This document shows, in pieces, positions 15,136-24,999 of a DNA stretch of 64,000 nt. The notes under the pieces were generated by a model. That model was not told the DNA's origin. It saw only the letters and a program-made list of their open reading frames with translations, and did no database searches. The translations under genes and the position numbers were made by a program. The DNA comes from Acidobacteriota bacterium. GTDB taxonomy: Bacteria; Acidobacteriota; UBA890; WLXD01. The stretch spans positions 1 to 64,000 of the forward strand of contig WLXD01000008.1 of NCBI GenBank assembly GCA_012103255.1, written 5' to 3'. Each line of letters starts with the position of its first letter. Within the stretch, counting starts at the first letter, position 1.

Positions 15136-18100
15136 TCACCGAGCGCAAAGGGCGCCGTTCTGCGGTGCGGCCGACGGGTCGATTGTCACCCGTGGGAGCA
15201 GCCCCCTTGGCGCCGTGTCCGACGGACCGGCGTGTACGGAGGCTCCGTGAACGGCGGCGCCGGAATGCTGCTGCGCGAGACGCGCACACCGTGCCGACAC
15301 CACGGCGTCGAACTGACGTTCGGGAGAGACCGCCACGAGCTCGAACCACTCTTCGCCTTGGCCGGAACTGCGCCCGTCTCCCGACGCCTCCCAGTAGTAG
15401 ATCCTGAGGACGTAGTACTTGACCTCGGAGGCCGTCGAGCGGTTTGCCAGAACATCTTCGATTACTAGGTCTTCAGAGAGCTCCGTTCGGGTAACGCCTA
15501 CTCGGCGCGTCTGGTAGCGGAGTACCAGCGCGGGGACATCGCGATTCCCCGGGCGAACCTTCCGCCTCATATCTATCGCACTCGCGACCAGTTCCGTGAG
15601 ACTAGGTGTTACATCGGTCGGTGCACGCCGCGTGCTGCCGACTGACTCTCCAGGGACAGCCACGGCGAGCGGCACGAGCATGTCGTTGCTCACGAGCCCG
15701 CCGTGCGCACCGGGGTCGTATGAGTGCTCGAAGAAGAAATCGGGGTATCGAGCCAGCAAGACGATGTCCCCAGAACGCGAGGAGTTCATGCCTTGTATGG
15801 CCTCTTCGATGAAGGCACGGTCCCCGGAGTCCCAGCAGTAGCGACATGAATCGGAAGGACCATCGAAAAAGACGGCGTTGCCCGCTAGGTAGCTCGACAG
15901 ATCCGTCACCTGTCCGGAATTCATGTCGTACACCTGATAGGGCCAGCTCCGGAAGGGATCGGCTGGGCCGCGAGTTTCGGGAGGAGGAGATCCGCCCTCC
16001 GGTATCCGCACGAGAATGAGATCGATCTGGGATCCCTCGGCGATGTCATGGGTGCCGGGCCACCACCAGGTGCCGCCGCGTTGGGCTTGCGTGCGCAGGT
16101 ACTCGGCGACCTCTAGTACGCGATCCGTGGACGGTGCCCCCGACCACGGCGCCCAGGTCGCTGGCCCGTCCGCGTAGGGCGGCTTGGCGCGCAAATAGAC
16201 ATGCGCCGAGCCGCCGTTGAGACCGATCACGCAGTCGCTCTCTTCGACTTTCCGCCACCCCGGTCCGTGAGAGTCGTCGCCACTGGCGATGGCTGCCATC
16301 AGTGCGGCCCGCTCTACACTGGATTCGAGGTCGCATCGGAGCGGCGAATCGCGGGGCGCTCCCGGGACCGGAGCCGGCGCCTGCTCCGTCGCGGCGCGAA
16401 CGCCGGCCCAGTAGTCCGGGACATTCGTGGTCGGTCCGAAGCCCGCTGCGCCGCCGAGATCGGCCTCGTTGATCGCCTCCGAAAGCCGCTGCACATCGGT
16501 GATGTCCACCGGATCTCGGGCAAGGAGTTCTCGGAGAGTCGGTTCCACCAGGCGTTTCACGTCCGACTGCCCGTGGTCGGCCGTGACGATCCACATCGCC
16601 TGCTTGACCATTGGCTGGCTCATGGCCATGTCGATGACCTTGCCGATCTGCGCGTCGAGCAACGGCAGGGTATCGCGATGCTTGTCGACGACCCTTCCAG
16701 GGTTCAGGTGACCACCGTGGTCCAGGCCACCGAAGTAGAAGGTTGCGGCTGCGATGCGGTGCGTCCGCAAGCCACGGAGTCCGACGTTGTCCTCCCCAGC
16801 CAGGAACTCCCCCAACTCCTGGGCCATTTCCGAGTCGTACCAGCGCGCCTCGCCGGAACGGCTCACCGCGTACGTCAACTGGTCGCCGAAGCTCGCCGGA
16901 ATCCTGTGTGTCTTGTCAACCGCGTCGCCGAAGTACATGTTGAAGGAAATCACGCTTTCCAAGCCCAGCGCCGCGACCTTGTCGTACACCGTCTTGTCCC
17001 CATCGCGAGGGTCAGGCCAAAGCACCGAGTTCGCCAGGCCGTCGCTGTCGAACGACTGCGACGGGTCGTCCTTTTCCAGGTAATTACTGGACCAGGTCGG
17101 CAAGTAGCCAGCGACACCAGTTTGCGAGAGCTGTTCGAGACTACTGCGGTGCGCGATGGCGCCGCCCCACACCGGCACTTCGTGACTCGTGAAAGCGTAT
17201 CGCCGTGGCGGATTCGCCAGCCGATCCAGCCACTCGTTCCCCGGGAAACCGTATTCAGAGGGCGTCCGACCAGTGAAGATCGCCGCATGGCCAGCAAAGG
17301 TGTACGAGGGGAACACCGTGGTAGCCCCTTTGATCGCAAGGCCGTGTTCAAAGCCGAGCGCACCCCACGATCCGACCGTCTGGTCCCCGATCGGTTTGCC
17401 GAAGAGCCCGGCCAGGGTCGGGATCTTGTCGCGCTCCCCCTGGAGCACCTCGTAGAAGACATCTTGGCGCAGGCCGTCTATATCCACCACGATCGCGAGC
17501 CTCGGTGCCACGAAGAACGCCTGCTGAACCGTGATTGGCTCATTTCCCACATAGATCGTGAGGTCCCGCCAGCCCAACTCAGCATCGTCCGGGACGAAGA
17601 CCAGGAACTTCAGTCGGTCGACCGACCGATCCACGAACCCACCGCCACGCTCCGGCATGCTGTCCGGTGTATCTCGACCGAAGACTGGCCTTCGCACCGA
17701 GCCGGCACCGGTGAACGTCGCGGCATCGGGGTAGCGGAACGCCAGCAATGTGTCGGACGCATCGATCGTGCCGGTGACGTTGTCACCGATCTCGACCCAT
17801 GCAGGCAGGGGCACCGAAAGCACCGCGACCGTTCCTCGCGGGATGCCTCGCTTCGACACGGGCACTTCGTCTGTCTTCACTTCGGCCCAGTCGAGCCGCT
17901 GGTCGCCCATCCGGACCGCCGTGAACGATGTGAAGTGCAAGGTCGGGAAGCTGATCTCGTTGCGTTCGGCATCGACCTCGCCAAGCATCGGCCGCCAGAA
18001 GCCGTCGCGCCAGTAGGCACCGGTGATGCCTTCCGCGTCGCCCTCGAACGGGATCGTCACAGTGACGGGCTGCGGAAATTCGTCGACCGCCTGATCGGTG

Positions 18101-18588
18101 GTCACCTCGATGACGGTGCCACGGACCTCCGCGTCGAAAGTCCGGAAGCCACCTGCTGCGGCTGCCGCGCGCACGACGGTTGGCTGCTCTACCGCCCCTG
18201 GCGGGAACCGGACACGGGCGCCGCTGGGATGTTCAAGTGTCCCGCCGTCCGGACCAATCGTCACCTGAACCGGGTCGGTGTACTCGAGCGAGGCCACGGT
18301 GCGGACGGACATCGTCGGGGCAGTCCAACTCTCGTCGCCGCCGGGCCAGAACCACCACGCAACGACGAGCGTCAAACTGACACCTGCGATGCCGGCCAGG
18401 ATGGCTAGTGGACTGCCAGAAACAGCCGGCAGGTTTCCCCCGCTCCCTCGATCGGCACGTCGCCCGGCGGCACGGTCGCGCGGCCCCCTGCGGGCGCGAT
18501 CCTCGCGGGCGCCGCCGCACTTAGGGCAGAACCGGACGCCGGCACGCATGGTGCTACCGCATGATCGGCAGAACACTTTGTCGCTCAT
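15136..18588 (-). CDS. Zinc-ribbon / ZU5-like / alkaline-phosphatase-superfamily phosphodiesterase, membrane anchored
   Basis: An 1150-residue fusion. The N-terminus has a zinc ribbon (CRSCG...CPKCGG, residues ~7-26), a basic linker, and one membrane helix near 65-85 (AILAGIAGVSLTLVVAWWFW). A ZU5-like domain follows (GGTLEHPSGARVRFPPGAV) with beta-rich domains after it. From about residue 370 comes a type I phosphodiesterase/nucleotide pyrophosphatase fold: metal motif LAIVVDIDGLRQD, PSYTFAGHAAIFTGRTPSEY with the nucleophile threonine, GGLDHGGH and TADHGQSD. These place the catalytic domain outside the membrane. Substrate unknown. Start chosen at MSDKVFCRSCG. Upstream lie two FHA genes on the same strand, so phospho-dependent signalling may control it. 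Confidence 0.8.
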   Translation of the reverse strand: MSDKVFCRSCGSTMRAGVRFCPKCGGAREDRARRGPRDRAAGRRADRGSGGNLPAVSGSPLAILAGIAGVSLTLVVAWWFWPGGDESWTAPTMSVRTVASLEYTDPVQVTIGPDGGTLEHPSGARVRFPPGAVEQPTVVRAAAAAGGFRTFDAEVRGTVIEVTTDQAVDEFPQPVTVTIPFEGDAEGITGAYWRDGFWRPMLGEVDAERNEISFPTLHFTSFTAVRMGDQRLDWAEVKTDEVPVSKRGIPRGTVAVLSVPLPAWVEIGDNVTGTIDASDTLLAFRYPDAATFTGAGSVRRPVFGRDTPDSMPERGGGFVDRSVDRLKFLVFVPDDAELGWRDLTIYVGNEPITVQQAFFVAPRLAIVVDIDGLRQDVFYEVLQGERDKIPTLAGLFGKPIGDQTVGSWGALGFEHGLAIKGATTVFPSYTFAGHAAIFTGRTPSEYGFPGNEWLDRLANPPRRYAFTSHEVPVWGGAIAHRSSLEQLSQTGVAGYLPTWSSNYLEKDDPSQSFDSDGLANSVLWPDPRDGDKTVYDKVAALGLESVISFNMYFGDAVDKTHRIPASFGDQLTYAVSRSGEARWYDSEMAQELGEFLAGEDNVGLRGLRTHRIAAATFYFGGLDHGGHLNPGRVVDKHRDTLPLLDAQIGKVIDMAMSQPMVKQAMWIVTADHGQSDVKRLVEPTLRELLARDPVDITDVQRLSEAINEADLGGAAGFGPTTNVPDYWAGVRAATEQAPAPVPGAPRDSPLRCDLESSVERAALMAAIASGDDSHGPGWRKVEESDCVIGLNGGSAHVYLRAKPPYADGPATWAPWSGAPSTDRVLEVAEYLRTQAQRGGTWWWPGTHDIAEGSQIDLILVRIPEGGSPPPETRGPADPFRSWPYQVYDMNSGQVTDLSSYLAGNAVFFDGPSDSCRYCWDSGDRAFIEEAIQGMNSSRSGDIVLLARYPDFFFEHSYDPGAHGGLVSNDMLVPLAVAVPGESVGSTRRAPTDVTPSLTELVASAIDMRRKVRPGNRDVPALVLRYQTRRVGVTRTELSEDLVIEDVLANRSTASEVKYYVLRIYYWEASGDGRSSGQGEEWFELVAVSPERQFDAVVSARCARLAQQHSGAAVHGASVHAGPSDTAPRGLLPRVTIDPSAAPQNGALCAR

Positions 18589-18670
18589 GATGCGTTCCTC
18601 GGCCGCTCCCGATAGCCCGCCTGACCATAGCACTGAGCCCCGCCATCGCCAACGGATACAGGGCGCGATG

Positions 18671-20353
18671 CTACTGCGCGGGACGGCCTACCACGCGGAT
18701 CTCGGTCAGCACCTGAATCGCATCTGCCCGCCCTTCAATCAAGCCGGCCCATTTTATCCGGAAGGATCGCGCCGTCAGCTCCGGGATAGGACAGGACTGC
18801 AGGCCCGGCGAGTCTTCCAAGCGACAGCGCGGGCCGCTTCCGTCCGGGAACTCGAACAGCGCCTCGCTAAGCCTCGCCCACTCCAGGAACATCGCACGCG
18901 ACGGCGCCACCGCGATCTCGATGGCCTCGATGACATACGGCCGGTCCAGCGTTAGCTCGATCCACGGCCGCACGTCGGTCTCCGACAGCCAGTACGTACT
19001 CAAGTCGCCATCGATCGCGAAAGCAGCCGGGTTAGAGGCCTGTGCCGTCGACGCAGAAATCCTCACCCCGGCGGTCAGTAGACGGCTGCCACCGGCGTCG
19101 CCACCGCGAGGCGTGACGCTGTCGGCGCCGGGATCGTTCGAATCAAAGCGTGCCCCGTCCGGCGGGACCGGCGTAACCGGATTCGCGCGTGAGTCCGATG
19201 ATCGCATCGAGCCGGCCGGTGGCACTGATTCGGTTGACTCCCGGACAACATCAGCGCGCGGATCCGCGCCTTCCTCGATGGAGTGGACGCGGTGCGACAA
19301 CTGGTAGTAGCGGTCCTGAAGTTCCGCGAAGCGTGTCCGAGCGGCGTCGACCTCGTCGCGCAGCTCGCCGGCCCGCGCCTGCGCGGCTCGGGCAACGCCA
19401 TCGATGGCCGCGACCTTACCGGCCTGCTCCTGGATGGAGGTGCTCAACGCGGCGACATCCTGACCCTGCTGCGCCTCCAGAGCCTGTAGGTCGGAACGCG
19501 CCGACGCGAGTCTCGCGTTCAGGTCGTCGAGACGCGCTCCAGTCTGGTCCGCCGCCGCCTCAAGTGCGACGACCCTCGAGTCGGTCGCCCTCATGCGGTC
19601 CTCGATCGAACGTAGTCCTTCGAGGAGACTCTCCTTATTCTGCTCCGCCAACGCGCCCACCCGACTCAGCTCGGCCTCCGCAACATCCACCTGCGCTGCG
19701 AGCACTCCAATGCGGCCATCGAGCTCCTGTCTCGACCGGGCAAGATCTCCCTGGACCGTGGCCACATCGCGCTCGAGCTCCCGGTCAGCGACCTCGAGAT
19801 CGCTGCGCAGTGTGTCGACCTGCGTTTCGAGCTGACGGGCGGCCTGTTGCATCGCGGCGTTGGTGGCGTCGATCTCATCGCCTAACCCGACCAGGCGCCC
19901 GCGGCCAACCCAGGCGAGGACGACGATCGCCACCAAGAGCGCGACGTCGAGGCCGGAAACGCCCCAGATCGTGCGTTGCCGCTCCTCCGTAATGGCGGCG
20001 GCGATCCGTGTCTCGGTCCCCGGGACATCGGCGACCGGAGCCTCCCCGGGCTCGATAGTGAAACGAACCTGTGGCCCGCCCCGGCCGAACTCTACGATGT
20101 CTCCATCACGGAGCCGGTGACGCGTGATCGGCTCGCCCGCAACGAATGTGCCGTTCGTGCTGCCGACATCGGCAAGCCAGAAAGCCCCACTATCGACGCT
20201 GATTTCGGCATGACGACCGGAGGCGACCGTGTCGTCGTCCGTATCGAGCCTCAGATCGCTGGCGGGGTCGCGGCCGATCATCACGGGACCGTTGTCGAAG
20301 TACTCGACACCACCGGCTCGACCGCCGTGTAGATGTGTCACCTTGAGATGCAT
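18671..20353 (-). CDS. FHA-domain membrane protein with coiled coil and discoidin-like C-terminus
   Basis: A 560-residue protein. Residues ~1-105 form an FHA phosphothreonine-binding domain (VMIGRDPASDLRLDTDD, SGRHAEIS, DVGSTNGTFVAG). One membrane helix follows near 150-170 (VALLVAIVVLAWVGRG). Then comes a long heptad-rich coiled coil to about 350, and a C-terminal F5/8 C (discoidin)-like beta-sandwich with NPAAFAIDGDLSTYWLSE and PWIELTLDRPYVIEAIEI. It probably links a cytoplasmic phosphoprotein to an extracellular carbohydrate or envelope ligand. It is flanked by a second FHA gene and the phosphodiesterase gene on the same strand. Confidence 0.82.
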   Translation of the reverse strand: MHLKVTHLHGGRAGGVEYFDNGPVMIGRDPASDLRLDTDDDTVASGRHAEISVDSGAFWLADVGSTNGTFVAGEPITRHRLRDGDIVEFGRGGPQVRFTIEPGEAPVADVPGTETRIAAAITEERQRTIWGVSGLDVALLVAIVVLAWVGRGRLVGLGDEIDATNAAMQQAARQLETQVDTLRSDLEVADRELERDVATVQGDLARSRQELDGRIGVLAAQVDVAEAELSRVGALAEQNKESLLEGLRSIEDRMRATDSRVVALEAAADQTGARLDDLNARLASARSDLQALEAQQGQDVAALSTSIQEQAGKVAAIDGVARAAQARAGELRDEVDAARTRFAELQDRYYQLSHRVHSIEEGADPRADVVRESTESVPPAGSMRSSDSRANPVTPVPPDGARFDSNDPGADSVTPRGGDAGGSRLLTAGVRISASTAQASNPAAFAIDGDLSTYWLSETDVRPWIELTLDRPYVIEAIEIAVAPSRAMFLEWARLSEALFEFPDGSGPRCRLEDSPGLQSCPIPELTARSFRIKWAGLIEGRADAIQVLTEIRVVGRPAQ

Positions 20354-20368
20354 GGCTTCTCCCGTCGG

Positions 20369-21695
20369 TCAGCTCAGCTCGACACGGAATCGTTGCTGTC
20401 CGATCCGGAGTCGGTCCCCGTCTTGGAGTTCGGTTTCTTTGCCCAGACGCCAGTACGTGCCGTTGCTGCTACCCAGGTCCTCGAGAAAAACGCCCGCGGC
20501 GTCCCTGCGGATCTCAGCGTGATTCGACGAAACGTACGGATCGCGGGTGAAGACGATGTCGCCCTCCGTGCGGCCGATGCGATGGTGATCGCCGTTCAGC
20601 ACGTAGCGGCTTCCTTCGATCTCATCACCGGCCAGCACGGTCAAACTGCCGATGGCGCCCGCGGCCTCCTGGCCGACGATCACAGTGTCGTCCGCGGAAC
20701 CGGCCCCCGCCTCGCCACCGTCGAGTAGGTCGAAACGCAACGCCTGTTCGCCGATCAGGAACGTAGCCCCGCCCGAGAGTTGACGGCGTTCACGTAGCCG
20801 CAGATAAACGCCGTTGCTACTACCCCGGTCCGAGACGAAAAGGCGTCCGCCGCGGTAAGACAGCCGTGCATGCCGGTTCGACAGGTAGCCGTCCGCTGGA
20901 AACTTGATATCCCCTGCCTCTCGCCCAATGTCAACCGTTGCGCTGTCGACCGGGTAGCGGTCGATCTCACTTTCGTCTTCGGCCAAACGTACCAGCACGG
21001 CGAAGCCCGCGGACGGTTTCGCGCCCAGAAGGAGTGTGCCTTCGTGCTTCGCTGGCTCGACTATCTCCGTCGGCGGGATTCCCGGACGGTCAACTTCCGC
21101 CGGGCCCGAGACATCTACAGCGGGCCGCGACTCGATCGGCGTGCCGCACTCCCCGCAGAATGCATCTCCCATCTCGGCCGGCTCACCGCATGCCGCACAC
21201 ACGAGCACATCCGCACCGGTGGACTGCGCTCCACCTGGCGACCTTGGGACCTCCGCCGCAACAGCGGGCGCGATGCGGTGGCGCGTCGCTATCGCGAGGT
21301 AGCCGGGCGCGAATGGTGTGAGCGGAGGGACCGCAATCCACCAGGGCTTGCCGCATCGATCGGCGACACCCATCCACAGCAAAACGAACATCGCGACGGG
21401 CACCAGATACGCCGCCACTCCGAACCAGAAGAGCTGGGGCGCTACGCCGGCCAGAATGCCGATCACGAACGGGACGCCCAGGATGACGAGCGTCCACCAC
21501 CAAGCGCGCTGAGCCATGCGGACGATCAACACGATATTGAGGATCGGGACCCATGCGAACCAGGTGTTCGGTTCCCCCTAGGCGGCGCGCCAGCAGGAAC
21601 GTGCACAACGAACCGTAGACGTAGAGCACAGGGACCATCACGAAGATGAACAGCGCCGTACCGAGAATCGCAGCAAGCAGTCCTTCTTGACTCAT
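20369..21695 (-). CDS. Double-FHA, zinc-ribbon membrane protein (frameshifted near the N-terminus)
   Basis: The downstream frame (to about 21530) encodes membrane helices (WWWTLVILGVPFVIGILAG), a zinc ribbon CAACGEPAEMGDAFCGECG, and two FHA domains (VDIGREAGDIKFPADGYLSN with DRGSSNGVYLR, and HRIGRTEGDIVFTRDP with DLGSSNGTYWRL). The upstream frame from the ATG at 21695 encodes the expected N-terminal helices (MSQEGLLAAILGTALFIFVM) but breaks at a run of five G (minus strand) near 21574-21578. Removing one G joins LARRLG to EPNTWFAWVPILNIVLIV as a single protein of about 440 residues. So this is one gene with a +1 indel, either real or a consensus error. It is divergent from the kinase gene, whose product may phosphorylate partners it binds. 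Confidence 0.75.
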
Positions 21696-21760
21696 GATCG
21701 CGGTAACCTACCATGCAGATCTTCCGCGCTCCACGGCCATACTCGGGGGACCGGGTCAGG

Positions 21761-23647
21761 ATGAATCACCCCAAAACCCTAGGCCGGTATGAGGTCAATC
21801 GGGTCATTGGCAAGGGCGCAATGGGGATCGTCTACGAGGGCCGCGACCCTCTGATCGGCCGCCCGGTAGCCATCAAAGTCATCCGGGGCGACGTCGATCC
21901 CTCAACCGAACTCGAGTCCCGCTTCCAGCGGGAGTTTCAGAGCGCAGGGCGCCTCTCGCACGCGAACATCGTACCGGTCTACGACGTCGGGCGAGAAGGC
22001 CGCGCCTGGTATATCGCCATGGAGCTCGTGGACGGTCGGGGGCTCGACGCCTTGCTAGCCACGGCTGCGCCTGACCACGCGACGTCACTGTCGATCCTCG
22101 CGGCCATTGCTCAAGGCCTCGACCACGCGCACGCCCAAGGCGTCGTGCACCGCGACATCAAACCGGCGAACGTACTCGTCGGTAACGACGGCGTGGTGAA
22201 GGTCACCGACTTCGGCGTGGCAAGGATCGCGGGGGCGACGGTCACGGTGGCGGGCAGTCTGCTGGGTACGCCGGCATTCATGTCTCCCGAGCAGGGTCGG
22301 GGGCTGAAGGTGACGCCGGCGTCCGACCAGTTCTCGCTGGCGGTCATGGCTTACGAACTCCTGACCGGTGAACGCCCATTCGACGGAGACACTCCATCCG
22401 CGATTCTCTACAGGATCGTTCACGAGGAACCGAGCGCCCCGACAGTCGTGGCTCCCGGGCTGGCGCAATCCGTCACCCACGCTCTTATGCGGGCGATGTC
22501 GAAACGGCCTGATCGTCGCTTCCCAAGCTGCAGCGAGTTCGTGGACACGTTGGCGAACGCGCTCGACGAGCGCAACACGTCGCCCGCGCAGCCACGACAC
22601 TCCGCGTCTGCAGCGACCGAGAGTCCGATTCGAGTTGCGGTTGCCCTGGCGGCCACAGTCGTCGTGGCGATCGCCGCGATCTGGATCGCCAACGCGTGGA
22701 ACGATCCTGTAAGCAGTGCTGGCGACCCGACCGCGACAGCGGTTGCACCGCGCGACGAAGCACCACCGCCGGCACCGCCAGACCAGTTCTCGACTGCGGG
22801 TGCCGACGCGGCGCCTACGAACGGAGCCGCGGCGCCGGCGGAAGCCGTCGCGACCGAAGACAGCGGCCGGCCAGACGGGGCGACGTCCGAAGCCGTGGAT
22901 GAGCCAGATACAGCGGTAGCGGTGACCGACGCCAGTCAAACGCCGCCGGATCCGGGTCCGGAACCGGCCGCGGAGGCCCGCGCCGTCCAGGGCACCCCGT
23001 TTCTGTTCGAGAGCTCGCCGGCCGGGGCTCTCGTTGTCGTGGATGGCTCGGAGATCGGCCGCACTCCGGTTCCCTATCCGGTCCTAGCCGGAATCCGGCA
23101 TCGCGTTTCGCTCAGCCTTCCCGGTCATCAGCCGGTGAACTGGGCGTTCAGTCCTGAGTCCCTCACGCCGGAACAAGTCGCGGACCGACGTCTGTTCTTC
23201 GCGCTAGAGCCCGTCACCCCTCCCGGAACGGTGATGGTGAACGGGACGTACGACTTCGAGGTCGAGGCCAGCGCGAACGGTCGGCGAACCCGTCGATCTC
23301 GGCACACCACGGGCGCGGCAATCGATCTTCCGCCGGGCAGCTGGACGATCAGGGTGCTCGCACCGGAGGTTTTTCTCGACCACACTTTGCGCGTGGACTT
23401 GCGATCAGGCGAAACGGCGGAGATCCCGCTTCCGTCCCTCCTGTCCGTCCGGGTCGCGGCCGCCCCCGGCAACTGCCGGGTGAACGTCAACGGAATCGAC
23501 GTGGGCGTCACGCCCCTCGAACTACCCATCGTCGCGGGGCAACACGAGTTTCTGTTCGAGTGGCCCGGACTCGGGAAGTCTATTCGCCGAAACGAGCGGC
23601 TCACGAGCCTCAACCGGAACATCTTCGCCACTGCGCCCGCGAGATAA
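21761..23647 (+). CDS. Ser/Thr protein kinase with PEGA-type extracellular repeats
   Basis: From the ATG at 21761, a 628-residue Hanks-type kinase. Glycine loop GKGAMGIVYEG, lysine in VAIKV, catalytic HRDIKPANV, metal-binding DFGVAR and the GTPAFMSPEQ activation-segment end are all present, so it should be active. A membrane helix lies near residue 290 (VAVALAATVVVAIAAIWIAN), followed by a long Pro/Ala/Asp-rich linker. Two PEGA-like beta domains follow (FESSPAGALVVVDGSEIGRT and VAAAPGNCRVNVNGIDVGVT). It is divergent from three genes encoding FHA and phosphodiesterase proteins, pointing to a kinase/FHA signalling circuit. An earlier ATG at 21713 adds 16 residues of doubtful value. Confidence 0.9.
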   Translation: MNHPKTLGRYEVNRVIGKGAMGIVYEGRDPLIGRPVAIKVIRGDVDPSTELESRFQREFQSAGRLSHANIVPVYDVGREGRAWYIAMELVDGRGLDALLATAAPDHATSLSILAAIAQGLDHAHAQGVVHRDIKPANVLVGNDGVVKVTDFGVARIAGATVTVAGSLLGTPAFMSPEQGRGLKVTPASDQFSLAVMAYELLTGERPFDGDTPSAILYRIVHEEPSAPTVVAPGLAQSVTHALMRAMSKRPDRRFPSCSEFVDTLANALDERNTSPAQPRHSASAATESPIRVAVALAATVVVAIAAIWIANAWNDPVSSAGDPTATAVAPRDEAPPPAPPDQFSTAGADAAPTNGAAAPAEAVATEDSGRPDGATSEAVDEPDTAVAVTDASQTPPDPGPEPAAEARAVQGTPFLFESSPAGALVVVDGSEIGRTPVPYPVLAGIRHRVSLSLPGHQPVNWAFSPESLTPEQVADRRLFFALEPVTPPGTVMVNGTYDFEVEASANGRRTRRSRHTTGAAIDLPPGSWTIRVLAPEVFLDHTLRVDLRSGETAEIPLPSLLSVRVAAAPGNCRVNVNGIDVGVTPLELPIVAGQHEFLFEWPGLGKSIRRNERLTSLNRNIFATAPAR

Positions 23648-23743
23648 CCGCAGAATTCCGGATCGCCACCCGATTGAGCGCGTGGGATGACCGCGCCGCA
23701 CCTACGCGCGCCTGTGGGCGCCCTCGGCAACGCGAGAAGCCGG

Positions 23744-23819
23744 ATGGCCCAGCTCAATGGATACACCAGCGGACTTCTAATCCGCAGGTCGAGGGTTCGA
23801 ATCCTTCCGGGCGCGCCTT
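23744..23819 (+). pseudogene. Degenerate tRNA-Arg copy (att-like)
   Basis: The 3' part, from the anticodon arm to eight or more bases past the acceptor, is nearly identical to tRNA-Arg at 10271: 38 of 40 bases over 23780-23819, including loop CTTCTAA. The 5' acceptor strand (GATGGCC) cannot pair with the 3' strand and the D-stem is broken (GCTC facing CACC), so it is not a working tRNA. Downstream bases CTTGCATCTCC also match the intact locus (CTTGTATCTCC), as expected for a recombination remnant. Confidence 0.75.
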
Positions 23820-23854
23820 GCATCTCCGCGATCCCATGGACTGCCGGCCGGCGA

Positions 23855-24424
<570 letters not shown>

Positions 24425-24498
24425 GGCGACATCCTCAGGCAGGCGAGAAGCCCCGCCTCATCGCCGGGGTGAATCGACGATGAGGACGAGACCGCTCG

Positions 24499-24888
24499 TC
24501 AGAATGTGTAGATCTGGAAACCCTGCTCGGTCATCGCCCCAAGACTCGGCAGGCCCGTGGTTCCCGGGGCCGCGTTGTCGGTGAGCAGCTCGAGACCGGC
24601 CGTCTCGACGCCCTCTCTCGCTCCGAAGACATCCGCACAGCCGCAGGACGCTCCGGCGACCGACTCGCTGACTTCCTTGAACAGACCGTGCGCTGGGTGG
24701 TCGACCTTGCTCAGCTCGGCAGGCCACCGCGTGCCGGCTCCCTGGAAGAGGATCTGCACGTCGTCGCCGCGCGACTGGTAGTCGTACGCGACGGCCAGGG
24801 CGTTGAACACTCTGCCGAGTGACTCCTCGCCGCCCGTATTGGGATCAGAAAGGACCACGATCGCTGCCTTCTGCTTTGAGTTACTCAC
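24499..24888 (-). CDS. DsrE-family protein
   Basis: A 129-residue protein with the DsrE/DsrF-like alpha/beta fold: KAAIVVLSDPNTGGEESLGR, VAYDYQSRGDDVQILFQGAG, then SVAGASCGCADVFG with two cysteines in a CGC motif where family members often have their reactive thiol. Members participate in sulfur relay or act as small redox proteins. A 26-bp palindrome lies 48 bp upstream of the start, matching the operator near the TetR gene. Confidence 0.82.
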   Translation of the reverse strand: MSNSKQKAAIVVLSDPNTGGEESLGRVFNALAVAYDYQSRGDDVQILFQGAGTRWPAELSKVDHPAHGLFKEVSESVAGASCGCADVFGAREGVETAGLELLTDNAAPGTTGLPSLGAMTEQGFQIYTF

Positions 24889-24936
24889 TGCTTCCTCCTT
24901 GGTGCGTGGCGCAACGTTGCTGGCGCCGGTTGAAAT

Positions 24937-24962
24937 GACTGTACCGAACGATCGGTCCAGTC
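24937..24962. promoter_or_regulatory. TetR operator upstream of DsrE gene
   Basis: Arms GACTGTACCGA and TCGGTCCAGTC are complementary with one mismatch around ACGA. The core TACCGAACGATCGGT recurs at 25621, upstream of the TetR gene itself, so both promoters are probably controlled by the regulator at 25000-25566. Confidence 0.7.
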
Positions 24963-24999
24963 GAAAAACAAACTTCCACGATTCCCAGTTCGTCAGTGG

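Noticed and set aside
16201-18408. Plus-strand open frame of 735 codons
   Set aside because: Antisense to the zinc-ribbon phosphodiesterase, which has clear catalytic motifs; this frame has none.
23744-23819. Second functional tRNA-Arg
   Set aside because: The acceptor 5' strand and D-stem do not pair; only the 3' half is conserved.
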